DNA of 64,000 bases from Lutimaribacter degradans (GCF_023703375.1 NZ_JAMQGO010000001.1:620001-684000); one strand, 5' to 3'. Positions 52,822 to 63,043 are shown, numbered from the stretch's first letter. Notes: generated by a model not told the origin, from the letters alone. A program made the numbers and translations.

Positions 52822-54078
52822 ATGATCGGGCGCAAATCCCAGCGCGGAGATGAGGCGACGACAGTCGAGCCCATGAGCTTTGACGACTTCGATCTGCGAC
52901 TTGGCGATGTCATGCGCGGCGAACGCGCAACCATGGGCAAATCGTTGCTGGACGTTCAGCGCGAGCTTCGTATCAAGGCCAGCTATATCGCCGCGATCGA
53001 GAATTGCGACCCCAGCGCATTCGATACACCCGGTTTCATCGCCGGTTACGTACGGTCCTACGCGCGCTACCTGAACATGGACCCTGATCGCGCCTTTGCC
53101 CAGTTCTGCGCCGAAAGCGGTTTTACCACCGCGCATGGCATGTCGGCCGAAGCGTCCTCGATCAAGAAGGACGACGCACCGCGCGCACCCGCGACTGTTC
53201 GCGACCCCTTTGCCCAACCGGCCACGCCCTTCGCCCCCGCGCGCGAAGCGTTCTTCAGCCGGATCGAGCCGGGCGCCATCGGCTCGATGCTGGTGCTGGT
53301 GGTCTTGATCGGCTCGATCGGTTTTGGCGGCTGGACGGTGCTGAACAAGGTGCAGCAGGTGCAGGTCGTGCCGGTCGAGAATACCCCCGATGTCTTGTCT
53401 GACCTCGATCCGCTGCAAGCTGCCAGTGCGGTGACCCGCGCCGCCGAAGATGACGGTTTTTCCCCCGCGCCCGAGGCGCTGGACCGGCTGTATCGCCCGC
53501 AAGCGCTGGATGTGCCGGTGCTGGTGGCGCGCGATGCGCCCATCTCGACGCTCGACCCGGACAGCGTCGGTGTTTTCGCCGCGCCCGCCACGCCCGAGTT
53601 GCCGCAGGTCGATCGGCGCGATGCCATCGCGCAGGCCGTGGCCGAGGCGCGAGGCAGCGTGATGCAGGCCAGCGCCGCACAACAGCAGGGCGGCGAGACG
53701 CCGCTGCCCCGTGTTGTAGAAGAGCTGGGCCCGGGCGTCACGCTGGTTGCGGCGCGCGCGGCTTGGGTGCGGGTGCGAGCCGCCGATGGCTCGACCGTGT
53801 ACGAGGGCATCATGGAACCCGGCGAGACATATGCCGTGGCCCAGACCGAAGAGCCGCACACGATCCGCGTGGGCGAAAGCGGCGCGGTCTATTTCGCCGT
53901 CGATGGGCAGACTTACGGGCCCGCCGGGCCCAAGGGGTCTGTCACGTCGAACCTGGCCCTGTCGCCCGAAAACCTGACCCGGACCTATGAGTTGGCCGAT
54001 ATCGAGGCCGACGGCGACCTCGCCCGCGTCGTGGCCGAGTTGCAGGATGTTCCGGGCGCGACCGTTCAGCCCGACTGA
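52822..54078 (+). CDS. rodZ: RodZ-like cytoskeleton/cell-shape protein
   Basis: A 418-residue bitopic membrane protein. Cytosolic HTH_25 domain at about residues 25-95 (LDVQRELRIKASYIAAIENCD, DTPGFIAGYVRSYARYL); membrane helix about 152-173 (GSMLVLVVLIGSIGFGGWTVL); and a periplasmic part with a C-terminal DUF4115 domain (WVRVRAADGSTVYEGIMEPGETY). RodZ couples MreB filaments to the elongasome. ispG follows 70 bases on, a pairing seen widely in proteobacteria (rodZ-ispG). Confidence 0.92.
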   Translation: MIGRKSQRGDEATTVEPMSFDDFDLRLGDVMRGERATMGKSLLDVQRELRIKASYIAAIENCDPSAFDTPGFIAGYVRSYARYLNMDPDRAFAQFCAESGFTTAHGMSAEASSIKKDDAPRAPATVRDPFAQPATPFAPAREAFFSRIEPGAIGSMLVLVVLIGSIGFGGWTVLNKVQQVQVVPVENTPDVLSDLDPLQAASAVTRAAEDDGFSPAPEALDRLYRPQALDVPVLVARDAPISTLDPDSVGVFAAPATPELPQVDRRDAIAQAVAEARGSVMQASAAQQQGGETPLPRVVEELGPGVTLVAARAAWVRVRAADGSTVYEGIMEPGETYAVAQTEEPHTIRVGESGAVYFAVDGQTYGPAGPKGSVTSNLALSPENLTRTYELADIEADGDLARVVAELQDVPGATVQPD

Positions 54079-54148
54079 AGGATTTGGCGTTGCGTGGTCG
54101 GGCAGGGCGCCCTAAGTCGTGTCACAGGCTGACGCAGGAGGTCCGACC

Positions 54149-55279
54149 ATGTCGCTGAACCATATCCGCCCCTGGCGCAACATCTATCGTCGCGAAAGTC
54201 GCCGGATCATGGTGGGCAACGTGCCCGTGGGTGGTGACGCGCCGATCAGCGTGCAGACGATGACCAACACGGCCACCACCGATATTCCCGGCACCATCGC
54301 GCAGGTGCAGGCCGCCGCCGAGGCCGGCGCCGATATCGTCCGCATCTCCGTGCCCGACCAGGACAGCAGCCGCGCCTTGAAAGAGATCGTGCGCGAAAGC
54401 CCCGTGCCCATCGTGGCCGACATTCATTTCCACTATAAACGCGGGATCGAGGCCGCCGAGGCGGGCGCGGCCTGCCTGCGCATCAACCCCGGCAATATCG
54501 GCGACGAGGCCCGCGTGCGCGAGGTTATCAAGGCTGCGCGCGACCACAATTGCTCGATCCGGATCGGGGTGAATGCAGGCTCGCTTGAAAAGCACCTGTT
54601 GGAAAAATACGGCGAACCCACGCCCGATGCCATGGTCGAGTCAGGGTTGGAGCATATCAAGATCCTGCAAGACAACGATTTTCACGAGTTCAAGATAAGC
54701 TGCAAGGCATCCGACGTGTTCATGGCCGCTGCCGCCTATCAGCAATTGGCCGAGGCAACGGATGCGCCGATTCACCTGGGGATCACCGAGGCCGGGGGCT
54801 TGACCAGCGGCACGATAAAATCGGCCATCGGGCTGGGCCAGCTTTTGTGGATGGGCATCGGTGACACGATCCGCGTGTCCCTGTCCGCCGATCCGGTGGA
54901 AGAGGTGAAGGTGGGTTACGAGATCCTCAAGAGCCTTGGGTTGCGCCATCGTGGGGTCAACATCATCAGTTGCCCAAGCTGCGCGCGCCAGGGGTTCGAC
55001 GTGATCAAGACGGTCGAAGCCTTGGAAAAGCGTCTTGAACATATCAAGACACCCATGAGCCTCAGCATCATCGGCTGCGTCGTGAACGGCCCCGGCGAGG
55101 CATTGATGACCGATGTCGGATTTACCGGCGGTGGCGCGGGCAACGGCATGGTCTACCTGGCGGGCAAGGCCAGCCACAAGATGTCGAACGACAAGATGGT
55201 CGATCACATCGTGGAAGAGGTCGAAAAGAAGGCCGCCGAGATCGAGGCGCAGCAAGAAGCGGCCGAGGCGGCGGAATAA
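54149..55279 (+). CDS. ispG: (E)-4-hydroxy-3-methylbut-2-enyl-diphosphate synthase
   Basis: Iron-sulfur enzyme of the MEP isoprenoid pathway. 376 residues. [17 protein letters not shown] near residue 36, GITEAGG near residue 210, the 4Fe-4S Cys in [12 protein letters not shown] near residue 270, a third Cys in [11 protein letters not shown] and Glu in that motif. AGGAGG precedes ATG at 54149. A Glu/Ala-rich tail ends the protein. It is convergent with the DsbA-like gene 3 bases away. Confidence 0.97.
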   Translation: MSLNHIRPWRNIYRRESRRIMVGNVPVGGDAPISVQTMTNTATTDIPGTIAQVQAAAEAGADIVRISVPDQDSSRALKEIVRESPVPIVADIHFHYKRGIEAAEAGAACLRINPGNIGDEARVREVIKAARDHNCSIRIGVNAGSLEKHLLEKYGEPTPDAMVESGLEHIKILQDNDFHEFKISCKASDVFMAAAAYQQLAEATDAPIHLGITEAGGLTSGTIKSAIGLGQLLWMGIGDTIRVSLSADPVEEVKVGYEILKSLGLRHRGVNIISCPSCARQGFDVIKTVEALEKRLEHIKTPMSLSIIGCVVNGPGEALMTDVGFTGGGAGNGMVYLAGKASHKMSNDKMVDHIVEEVEKKAAEIEAQQEAAEAAE

Positions 55280-55282
55280 CCG

Positions 55283-55765
55283 TCAGTCGGCCCCAAGGTA
55301 GCGGCGCAGCACGACCGGCGGGACATGACCGCGCACCATCTTGTCAGGCAGCACGTAGGACGGCACGCTATCCAGTTGCAGGTCATCGGCAAGCGCGCGG
55401 TTATCGGTCAGGTTTAATTCGGTGAAAGTCACGTTCAGTTCGGTGGTTAGAACGCGAAGTTCATCCAGTGCCTGCGCGCAGGATGGGCAATCCGGCCCGG
55501 TGACGATGGCCAGGGCCGCGCCATCCGCGAAAAGCGTGTCCGCATGGGCGCGAATGCGCGACAGGTCATTTTCGATGGCGTCGGCATAAATCGACGGGCC
55601 AGCCAGTGCCCGGGCCACGATCTCGGGGTCTTGCAGCAAAAGGGCGCGGATTTCTGCGCCAAAGGCCGCGCGCTCGGCCGGGTCAAGCAGCGTCAGGTCC
55701 GTTTCGGCCAGCAAGGGAGCCCCCGCGCCCCAAAGGACGCAGGCCAAGGCGATCGTCTTGCGCAT
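55283..55765 (-). CDS. Short DsbA-like periplasmic thioredoxin-fold protein
   Basis: A 160-residue exported protein (signal peptide ACVLWGAGAPLLA). It keeps the N-terminal helical segment of the neighbour (LTLLDPAERAAFGAEIRALL) and a thioredoxin fold with active-site PDCPSCAQAL near residue 90 and cis-Pro loop SVPSYVLPD. It lacks most of the helical insert of full DsbA proteins. It seems a shortened paralogue of the next gene, 4 bases upstream. Role likely thiol oxidation/reduction; whether oxidant or reductant is unknown. No recognised name. Confidence 0.85.
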   Translation of the reverse strand: MRKTIALACVLWGAGAPLLAETDLTLLDPAERAAFGAEIRALLLQDPEIVARALAGPSIYADAIENDLSRIRAHADTLFADGAALAIVTGPDCPSCAQALDELRVLTTELNVTFTELNLTDNRALADDLQLDSVPSYVLPDKMVRGHVPPVVLRRYLGAD

Positions 55766-55769
55766 TGGA

Positions 55770-56519
55770 TCAGTCCACGCGCACCTGGTCGACGATTTGC
55801 ATCATGCCCGCCAGGGGAACGTAGCCACGCACCAACTGGTCGTCGAACACGAAACTGGGCGTGCCATTGATCTGCAAGCGGCTGGCCAGTTGACGATTCT
55901 CCTGGATGATGGCGTCGATCTCGGGGTTGTCCATCTCGTCCATGATCGGGGCAGGGTCGATGCCGAGCCCCTCGGCCAGGCGGGTCAGCGCGCCGGGCGC
56001 GATATCACCGCGAAAGTTTATCAACGTGTCGTGGACCTGCTTGTAAGCCTCGTCGCCCGCCACCCTTTGGGTTGCGATGGCAAAGCGCGATGCCACGACC
56101 GATTCTTCGCCGAGTACCGGAAATTCCTTGACGATGAAGCGGATATTGCCGTCGGTTTCGAGCAGTTGTTCCACCTCGTCATGTGCCTGGCGGCAATATC
56201 CGCAGCGGTAATCCATGAATTCCACAACGGTCACGTCGCCATCGGGGTTGCCACCGACCCAGGAATAGCCGTCGTTGAACAGCGCATCGGCATTCACCCT
56301 GACCAGGTCGACATCGGCGGCGGCTTGCTGTTCGGATTGGCGCTGCTCCAGAACGGCCACGGCCTCCATGATCACCTCGGGGTTTTCCAGCAGGTAACTG
56401 CGGATCTCGGCACGGAAAGCGGTGCGCTCGTCCTCGGTCATCTCGGTCAGGTCAAAGGCCTGCGCCGGGGCGGCAAGCGCCGCAAAGGTCAGCGCGGTGG
56501 CGGCAAGGGTGCGTTTCAT
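55770..56519 (-). CDS. DsbA-family thiol:disulfide interchange protein
   Basis: A 249-residue exported oxidoreductase. Signal peptide LAATALTFAALAAPAQA; N-terminal helical segment DLTEMTEDERTAFRAEIRSY (possible oligomerisation, as in ScsC-like proteins); active site MDYRCGYCRQAHDEVEQ near residue 108; cis-Pro loop NGTPSFVFDD near residue 218. It probably forms disulfides in secreted proteins. ATG 56519 follows GGAGATAA. Clustered with a shorter paralogue and an outer-membrane quality-control protease. Confidence 0.92.
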   Translation of the reverse strand: MKRTLAATALTFAALAAPAQAFDLTEMTEDERTAFRAEIRSYLLENPEVIMEAVAVLEQRQSEQQAAADVDLVRVNADALFNDGYSWVGGNPDGDVTVVEFMDYRCGYCRQAHDEVEQLLETDGNIRFIVKEFPVLGEESVVASRFAIATQRVAGDEAYKQVHDTLINFRGDIAPGALTRLAEGLGIDPAPIMDEMDNPEIDAIIQENRQLASRLQINGTPSFVFDDQLVRGYVPLAGMMQIVDQVRVD

Positions 56520-56525
56520 ATCGGG

Positions 56526-57857
56526 TTATCTCCGTTTGTTCAGGGCGGCCTCGGCCGCAGAAATCACATCCTGGGCCCGAAGGGAAGCACGCGACCCGCG
56601 CGGCAAAAGGCCCTCGGCCCGTTTGGCATGAAGCAAGGCATCCTCGAACCGGCCCAACAGCGCATACCGCTCTGCCGTCGTGACAGAGGCCTGGCCCGGT
56701 GCGCCGGTCTTGGCATAGGCAACGGAAAGGTCGCGCAGGATGCGCGGGTCGCGGAAGTCACGGGCGCGGGCACGTTCCAACACATCGCGCGCGGCGCTTG
56801 CGTTTCCGGCGGCCAGCAGCGCGCGGCCATGCCCACCCATGATCAACGCGTTGCCCGGCGCCAGTTCGCCGGCGCGTTTGTAGGCTGCAACCGCCGCGCC
56901 CGCCTGTCGGCTTTCCAACAGGATCTGTCCGCGCAACTCGTGCACGAAAGGGTCGCGCGGGCGCAGGGCAACCAGCCGGTCGATATCGGCGATGGCGCGG
57001 CGCGTGTCGGGCTTGCGATGATGGGCGATGGCGCTGCGCATCAGGCGGATATCCTCGGTCGCGGATCGGTCCACGCGGCGCAACGTCCAAGTGGATGCGC
57101 GTGAAAAGGCGCTCAGCTTGCCCAGCGCGCGGGCAAACCAGTACTCGGCCTCGGGCGCGGGGTCGCCGCCGATGGGGTCGGCTGTCTCGACAAGGGCGGA
57201 TATCGCGCGCAGCCGATCGCGCGACAACGGGTGGGTCACGGCATAGGGGTCTTGCCGGCCTCGCGACAGCAGTTCCTGCCCGCGAAAGATGTTAAGCACA
57301 TCCAGAAAGGCGCGCGGATCGACACCGGCGCGCAGCATGTACCGGATGGCGGCGGCGTCGGCGCTGCTTTCCTCGGCGCGGGTATGCGACATGAAGATGC
57401 GCTGCGCGCTGCCAGCCACGCCAATCGCTGCACCGCTGACGCCGCGCATGTCGGCCCCCGACACCGCCGCGGCAAGCGCCAGCGCCATGCCCAGCCCGGT
57501 AACCGAGTTGGCGCGTTGCGCGCTTTGCAGGCGCCGCGCGATATGGCCGTTCTGGATATGCGCCGCCTCATGCGCGACGATGGCCTGGAACTGCGCGGGC
57601 CCGTCCAGCTTGAGCAACATGCCCGAGTTGACGAAGATATGGCGGTTATCGACGATGAAGGCATTCAACGAGGGGTCGTCGATCACCAGGATGCGCACCT
57701 GCGACGGCGACAGGCCAGCCGCCGTCAGAACAGGTGCGGCCAACTGGCCCAATGCGTGTTCTATATCGGGGTCGCGCACCAGGCCGCGGGCCTGGGCGGG
57801 CAGGGCGATCATCAGCGAGAGTATCGCCGTCAGCGCCAATCGCGCCATATACGTCAT
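56526..57857 (-). CDS. M48 metalloprotease with TPR repeats (BepA-like)
   Basis: A 443-residue periplasmic zinc protease. Signal peptide (LALTAILSLMIALPAQARG); catalytic motif AIVAHEAAHIQNGHIARRL near residue 100 with the third ligand Glu in EESSADAAAI; C-terminal TPR-like repeats from about residue 250 (DIDRLVALRPRDPFVHELRG, YKRAGELAPGNALIMGGHG). BepA-type proteins handle misassembled outer-membrane proteins such as LptD, linking with disulfide exchange; the DsbA genes next door (6 bases) fit. Start taken at 57857, shortly before the signal peptide. Confidence 0.9.
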   Translation of the reverse strand: MTYMARLALTAILSLMIALPAQARGLVRDPDIEHALGQLAAPVLTAAGLSPSQVRILVIDDPSLNAFIVDNRHIFVNSGMLLKLDGPAQFQAIVAHEAAHIQNGHIARRLQSAQRANSVTGLGMALALAAAVSGADMRGVSGAAIGVAGSAQRIFMSHTRAEESSADAAAIRYMLRAGVDPRAFLDVLNIFRGQELLSRGRQDPYAVTHPLSRDRLRAISALVETADPIGGDPAPEAEYWFARALGKLSAFSRASTWTLRRVDRSATEDIRLMRSAIAHHRKPDTRRAIADIDRLVALRPRDPFVHELRGQILLESRQAGAAVAAYKRAGELAPGNALIMGGHGRALLAAGNASAARDVLERARARDFRDPRILRDLSVAYAKTGAPGQASVTTAERYALLGRFEDALLHAKRAEGLLPRGSRASLRAQDVISAAEAALNKRR

Positions 57858-57914
57858 TGACCCGCCCCCCGTTTCCTTGTGAATTGGCGCTTCACCAACC
57901 ATAGGAAGACAGAC

Positions 57915-59066
57915 ATGCGGAACTCAACCCGTGGCGAGGTCGATCCCTTTATTGTGATGGACGTGATGGAAGCCGCGCGCGCCGCCGAAGAGGCCGGTCG
58001 GCACGTTATACACATGGAGGTGGGCCAGCCCGGCACACCCGCACCCGCTGCCGCCCGCGACGCTTTGGCGCGGGCCATGGCCGATCAGCCGTTGGGCTAC
58101 ACTGTGGCGCTGGGGTTGCCCGCGCTGCGGGCCAGGATCGCGCAGCTTTACGGCGAATGGTATGGGGTTGATCTCGATCCGGCGCGGGTCGTCGTGACGC
58201 CCGGCAGTTCGGGCGGGTTCATACTGGCCTTCACGACGTTGTTCGACGCGGGCGATCGGGTCGGGATCGGTGCGCCGGGCTATCCCAGCTATCGCCAGAT
58301 CCTGCGCGCGCTGGATCTTGAGCCGGTGATGATCGACACCGCGCCGGAAAACCGCTTGCAGCCGGTGCCATCCGATCTGGCGGGGCTGGATCTGCAAGGT
58401 TTGATGGTCGCCAGCCCGGCCAATCCCAGCGGCACCATGCTGGACCGTCCGGCACTGGCCGCCTTGATGGAAACAGCCCAAGCGCAGGGCGCGGGTTTTA
58501 TCAGCGATGAAATCTATCATGGCATCGAATACGAGCAAAAGGCCGTAAGCGCGTTGGAAATCAGCGACGAGGTTTACGTGATAAACTCGTTTTCCAAGTA
58601 TTTCAGCATGACGGGCTGGCGCGTCGGCTGGATGGTGGTGCCCGAAGATCATGTGCGGCGGGTCGAGCGGCTGGCGCAAAACCTCTTCATCTGTCCGTCG
58701 CATGCCAGCCAGGTTGCCGCGTTGGCCGCTATGGATGCGGGTGATGAGTTGGAGCAGAACATGGCGGTCTACCGCCGCAACCGTCAATTGATGCTGGATG
58801 GCTTGCCCAAGGCCGGGTTTGACCGGATCGCGCCGCCCGATGGCGCGTTCTACGTTTATGCTGATGTCAGCCACCTGACCGATGACAGCCGCGCCTTTGC
58901 CGCCGAGATTCTGGACAAGGCCGGCGTTGCCGTTACGCCGGGGCTGGATTTCGACACCGCGCGCGGGGCAGGCACGCTGCGCTTTTCCTATGCGCGCAGC
59001 ACCGAGGATATCGAGGAAGGGCTGGCAAGGCTGGCGCGTTTCATGGCCGAGACGGGCCGGATGTGA
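57915..59066 (+). CDS. PLP-dependent class I/II aminotransferase
   Basis: A 383-residue aminotransferase of fold type I. MEVGQPGTPAPAAARDAL near residue 40, VTPGSSGGFILAF, VASPANPSGTML near residue 174, FISDEIYHGIEYE, and the Schiff-base Lys in INSFSKYFSMTGWRVGWMV near residue 230. AGGAAG precedes the ATG at 57915. Specificity not clear; aspartate or aromatic relatives are most similar in pattern. Divergent from the M48 protease. Confidence 0.9.
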   Translation: MRNSTRGEVDPFIVMDVMEAARAAEEAGRHVIHMEVGQPGTPAPAAARDALARAMADQPLGYTVALGLPALRARIAQLYGEWYGVDLDPARVVVTPGSSGGFILAFTTLFDAGDRVGIGAPGYPSYRQILRALDLEPVMIDTAPENRLQPVPSDLAGLDLQGLMVASPANPSGTMLDRPALAALMETAQAQGAGFISDEIYHGIEYEQKAVSALEISDEVYVINSFSKYFSMTGWRVGWMVVPEDHVRRVERLAQNLFICPSHASQVAALAAMDAGDELEQNMAVYRRNRQLMLDGLPKAGFDRIAPPDGAFYVYADVSHLTDDSRAFAAEILDKAGVAVTPGLDFDTARGAGTLRFSYARSTEDIEEGLARLARFMAETGRM

Positions 59067-59199
59067 TCGGGCCGGCCGCAACGCGGCCTTGCGGCGATGT
59101 CGGGCAAGGTGGCCCGTGCAACTTGTCGTTCCAACGGGGTGCCAAGCCTGCTAGGTTCACCCAAAACGCGCCGGGCAGGCCGGCCGGGGGCATTTCCGT

Positions 59200-60417
59200 A
59201 TGAGCAGGCTTTTTGCAGCACTCATCCTGACGATATGGGGCAGCGCCGCGCTGGCGCAGGATTTCAGCGGCCTGGCGCGGGTCGACGCGACCCAGAGCCG
59301 GATCGAGGACAGCCGTACCGGGGCGGTTCTTTCCCTGTCTCTCAGCCAGGGCGTGCCATGGCGCGCCTATACTTTGGACGCGCCCGCGCGACTGGTGCTG
59401 GATTTCCGCGAGGTGCAGTGGGACGGGCTGCGCGCCGATGACTTTGACCGCGCCGACGCGGCATCGCAGGTGCGATTTGGCGGCTTTCGGCCCGGCTGGT
59501 CGCGCATGGTGATTGATCTGTCACAACCGATGACGGTCGCGCAGGCGGAAATGCGCATTCTGCCCGACAGCGGCGCGGCAATGCTGAAACTCGACATGGC
59601 GCAGGCCACGCCCGAGGAATTTGCCGCACGATCAGGCGCGCCGCGCGATCCGCGCTGGGATCTGCCCGCCCCCAGCCTGTCCGATGCCGCGCCGCCACGC
59701 CCGATGGGTGAGGGGCCGGTGATCGTGGTGCTCGATCCGGGCCACGGCGGTATCGACCCCGGTGCCGAGCATGACGGGATCACCGAGAAAGATCTGATGC
59801 TGACCTTCGCGCGCGAACTGCGCGACGTGTTGCGCCGCGCGGGCGGCTTCGACGTGGTGCTGACCCGCGACGACGATCGTTTCGTTTCGCTGGAGCGGCG
59901 GGTGGCGCTGGCGCACGAGATGCGCGCCCATGTGTTCTTGTCGCTTCATGCCGATGCGTTGGCGCAGGGGCAGGCCCATGGCGCCACGGTACACGTGCTG
60001 GACGACGAGGCCAGCGACGCCGCAACCCGCCTGCTGGCCGAACGTCATGACCGCGATGACCTGCTGTCGGGCGTTGATCTGAACGGGCAGGATGACGTGG
60101 TGGCCGGCATCCTGATGGACCTGGCCCGGCAAGAAACCGAGCCGCGCACCGAGCGGCTGGCACGGTCGCTGGTCGGCGGGTTGCAGGCGGCGGGCGGTCC
60201 CGTCAATCGCCGCCCCCTGCGGCGCGGCGCGTTTTCCGTTCTCAAGGCGGCTGATATCCCCTCGGTCCTGATCGAGGTCGGGTTTCTTTCCAGCCCGCGC
60301 GACGCCGAGAACCTGAAAGACCCCGATTGGCGGCTGGGCATCGCGCGCGGCATTCGTGACGGCTTGGTTCAATGGGTGGCCGATGACCTGGCGCGCGCCG
60401 GGTTGCGCCGGCAATAG
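59200..60417 (+). CDS. N-acetylmuramoyl-L-alanine amidase (AmiC-type)
   Basis: A 405-residue periplasmic amidase that splits septal peptidoglycan during cell separation. Signal peptide LFAALILTIWGSAALAQ; N-terminal AMIN domain (about residues 25-130); C-terminal Amidase_3 with zinc ligands in VVLDPGHGGIDPGAE near residue 178, Glu in ITEKDLML, His in FLSLHADAL, and the catalytic Glu in VLIEVGFLSSPRD. PBP1A gene lies 97 bases on; a common cell-wall unit is likely. Confidence 0.95.
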   Translation: MSRLFAALILTIWGSAALAQDFSGLARVDATQSRIEDSRTGAVLSLSLSQGVPWRAYTLDAPARLVLDFREVQWDGLRADDFDRADAASQVRFGGFRPGWSRMVIDLSQPMTVAQAEMRILPDSGAAMLKLDMAQATPEEFAARSGAPRDPRWDLPAPSLSDAAPPRPMGEGPVIVVLDPGHGGIDPGAEHDGITEKDLMLTFARELRDVLRRAGGFDVVLTRDDDRFVSLERRVALAHEMRAHVFLSLHADALAQGQAHGATVHVLDDEASDAATRLLAERHDRDDLLSGVDLNGQDDVVAGILMDLARQETEPRTERLARSLVGGLQAAGGPVNRRPLRRGAFSVLKAADIPSVLIEVGFLSSPRDAENLKDPDWRLGIARGIRDGLVQWVADDLARAGLRRQ

Positions 60418-60514
60418 CCGCACGGGCAAGGTTCCGCCCATCATGCACGTCGAGTTGTTTTGACCGTGCGGGCGCACGCGCGTATAGAGGCGCCATGATG
60501 CAAAGGGGCATGTT

Positions 60515-63043
60515 TTGCTAAGGTTCGTACTTTCCTTTTTCGGCGCGATTTTCACGCTGGTCACGATGGGCCTGTTCATGGTCGCGCTGTCGATCGGCGC
60601 GGTGTTCTGGATGTATGGCCGCGACCTGCCCAGCCATGAAAGCCTGGCACAATACACACCGCCCACGATCAGCCGCATCTATTCGGCCGAGGGGCGCCTG
60701 ATCGATGAATTCGCGCAGGAACGCAGATTGTTCACGCCGGCCGAGGAAATCCCCGACCTTGTCAAGCAGGCGTTCATCAGCGCCGAGGACAAGAATTTCT
60801 ACACCCACAAGGGCTATGACACGCGCGGTATTGCCAGTGCCGCGCTGGATGCCGTTCGGTCGCGCGGGCAGGATATCCGCGGCGCCTCGACCATTACCCA
60901 GCAGGTGATGAAGAACTTTCTGCTGGGCGGAGAACGGCGCGCCGAACGCAAGATCAAGGAAATCATCCTCGCCACCCGGCTTGAGGAAACGCTGAGCAAG
61001 GAAAAGATCCTTGAACTCTACCTGAATGAAATCTTCCTGGGCCAGAACTCCTATGGCGTGACGGCCGCGGCACAGACCTATTTCAACAAATCCCTCAACG
61101 AACTGACCCCGCACGAGGCGGCAACGCTGGCCTCGATGCCCAAGGCCCCGTCGGATTATCACCCGGTGCGCGAGAAAGAGCGGCTTTTGGCGCGGCGCAA
61201 TTTCGTGCTGAAGGAAATGATGGAAAACGGCTATATCTCGAAGGCCGTCCATGAGGAAGAAAGCGCGCAACCCCTGCGCTCGGTTCAGAACGGCGATTTC
61301 GACAATTTCAAGCTGGCCCTGCCGCCGCGGGATTATTTCACCGACGAGATCCGGCGACAACTGTCCGGCACGTTCGGCGAAGAAGAGTTCTTTTCCGGCG
61401 GCATGACCGTGCGCGCCACGATCGACCCCGAGATGCAGAAGGTCGCCGCCCGCGCCCTGCGCCGCCAGTTGGAGGAATACGACCGCAACCAGGGGCAATG
61501 GCGCGGAACCGGCGTGACCATTCCCGAGGAACAGCTGCGCACGCAAGAGGCCTGGCGCGCGGCCCTGTCTGATGCGGATGTGCCGCGCGACATTGACCTT
61601 GACGGGCCTTGGCGGCCGGCGGTCGTTCTAAATGTCGAGGCGCAGAGCCTGCGCCTTGGAATCGAGGACGTACAGGAAACCGAGGCCGAACCCTTCGTGG
61701 TACCCCGCGAGGATATTTCCTGGCTGCGCGGCGATTTCTTCGACAATTTCAGTGTTGGCGATGTCGTGCTGGTGCGCCGCATGACCACGGGCGATGACGG
61801 TGCCGGCGATTTCATGCGCTGGACCTTGCGCCAGGTGCCCGAGGTGCAGGGCGGGTTCATGGCGATGGACGTCAATACCGGCCGCGTGATCGCCATGCAG
61901 GGCGGTTTTTCCTACCAGCACTCGGTTTTCAACCGGGCCACCCAGGCGCAGCGCCAGCCGGGGTCGAGCTTCAAACCCTTCGTCTATGCCTCGGCGCTGG
62001 ACAGCGGCTATACCCCCGCGACGATCATCATCGACGCCCCGATCGAGATCGACACGCCCCAGGGGCTGTGGCGGCCGCGCAATGCCTCGAACCGGTATTA
62101 CGGGCCGACACCCCTGCGCACCGGCATCGAACAGTCGCGCAACCTGATGACCATCCGCCTGGCGCAAGAGGTGGGCATGGACGTGGTGGCCGATTATGCC
62201 GAACGGTTCGGCGTCTATGACAACATGGGCCGCTTCCTGGCCAACTCGCTCGGCTCCGAGGAAACCACGCTTTACAAGATGGTCGCCGCCTACGCGATGT
62301 TCGCCAATGGCGGTGAACGGGTGGAGCCCACGCTCGTCGACCGTATCCAGGATCGTTACGGCAACACCGTATACCGTCACGACAAGCGCGATTGCGTCGA
62401 TTGCGGCAACCCGGCGCTGCCGGCCGATCAAAGCCCCCGTATCGTGTCGAACCGCGAGCGGATCATGAACGCTGTAACCGCCTACCAGTTGACCTCGATG
62501 ATGACCGGCGTGGTCGACCGGGGCACCGCGGCGCGCCATATCGACCTGCCAGTGCCCGTGGCGGGCAAGACAGGCACAACCAACGAGTCCAAGGATGTGT
62601 GGTTCGTGGGTTTCACCAACTCCGTCGTTGCTGGCTGCTATATCGGTTACGATCAGCCCCGTGGCCTGGGCCGCGGCGCCTCGGGCGGCGGCTATTGCGG
62701 CCCGGTGTTCCAGCGGTTCATGTCCGAGGCGGTCGAGAAATTCGGAGGCGGGCCCTTCCGCGTGCCCGACGCGTGCATGTTCATCAAGATCGACCGTTTC
62801 ACCGGGGCGCGGCTCAGCGATGATGCCAGCGGCGAGCACGTGGTGTCCGAATGTTTCCGCCAGGGCGAAGAGCCCAGCTTCGGCGTGACATTCGACGGCG
62901 GCTTTGCCATGGGTGCGAACCTGCCCCTGGTCGAAGAGATCGGCAGCGGCGAGGGCCGCGAGGTCACCACCTCGACCGGGCGCAAGGCGATCGTTGGCCC
63001 CAAGGCCAATTTCGGTACGCTCAGCTCGGGCGGGCTCTACTAG
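60515..63043 (+). CDS. mrcA: Penicillin-binding protein 1A (bifunctional transglycosylase/transpeptidase)
   Basis: An 842-residue class A PBP polymerising and crosslinking peptidoglycan. N-terminal membrane anchor (about 8-32); GT51 with AFISAEDKNFYTHKGYDTRG near residue 86 and STITQQVMKNFLLG; then an OB-like region, and the transpeptidase: Ser-x-x-Lys in GSSFKPFVYAS near residue 483, Ser-x-Asn in EQSRNLMTIR, and Lys-Thr-Gly in VAGKTGTTNESKD near residue 685. Start is TTG at 60515 with AAAGGGG before it; no in-frame ATG fits. It follows the AmiC-type amidase. Confidence 0.97.
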   Translation: MLRFVLSFFGAIFTLVTMGLFMVALSIGAVFWMYGRDLPSHESLAQYTPPTISRIYSAEGRLIDEFAQERRLFTPAEEIPDLVKQAFISAEDKNFYTHKGYDTRGIASAALDAVRSRGQDIRGASTITQQVMKNFLLGGERRAERKIKEIILATRLEETLSKEKILELYLNEIFLGQNSYGVTAAAQTYFNKSLNELTPHEAATLASMPKAPSDYHPVREKERLLARRNFVLKEMMENGYISKAVHEEESAQPLRSVQNGDFDNFKLALPPRDYFTDEIRRQLSGTFGEEEFFSGGMTVRATIDPEMQKVAARALRRQLEEYDRNQGQWRGTGVTIPEEQLRTQEAWRAALSDADVPRDIDLDGPWRPAVVLNVEAQSLRLGIEDVQETEAEPFVVPREDISWLRGDFFDNFSVGDVVLVRRMTTGDDGAGDFMRWTLRQVPEVQGGFMAMDVNTGRVIAMQGGFSYQHSVFNRATQAQRQPGSSFKPFVYASALDSGYTPATIIIDAPIEIDTPQGLWRPRNASNRYYGPTPLRTGIEQSRNLMTIRLAQEVGMDVVADYAERFGVYDNMGRFLANSLGSEETTLYKMVAAYAMFANGGERVEPTLVDRIQDRYGNTVYRHDKRDCVDCGNPALPADQSPRIVSNRERIMNAVTAYQLTSMMTGVVDRGTAARHIDLPVPVAGKTGTTNESKDVWFVGFTNSVVAGCYIGYDQPRGLGRGASGGGYCGPVFQRFMSEAVEKFGGGPFRVPDACMFIKIDRFTGARLSDDASGEHVVSECFRQGEEPSFGVTFDGGFAMGANLPLVEEIGSGEGREVTTSTGRKAIVGPKANFGTLSSGGLY

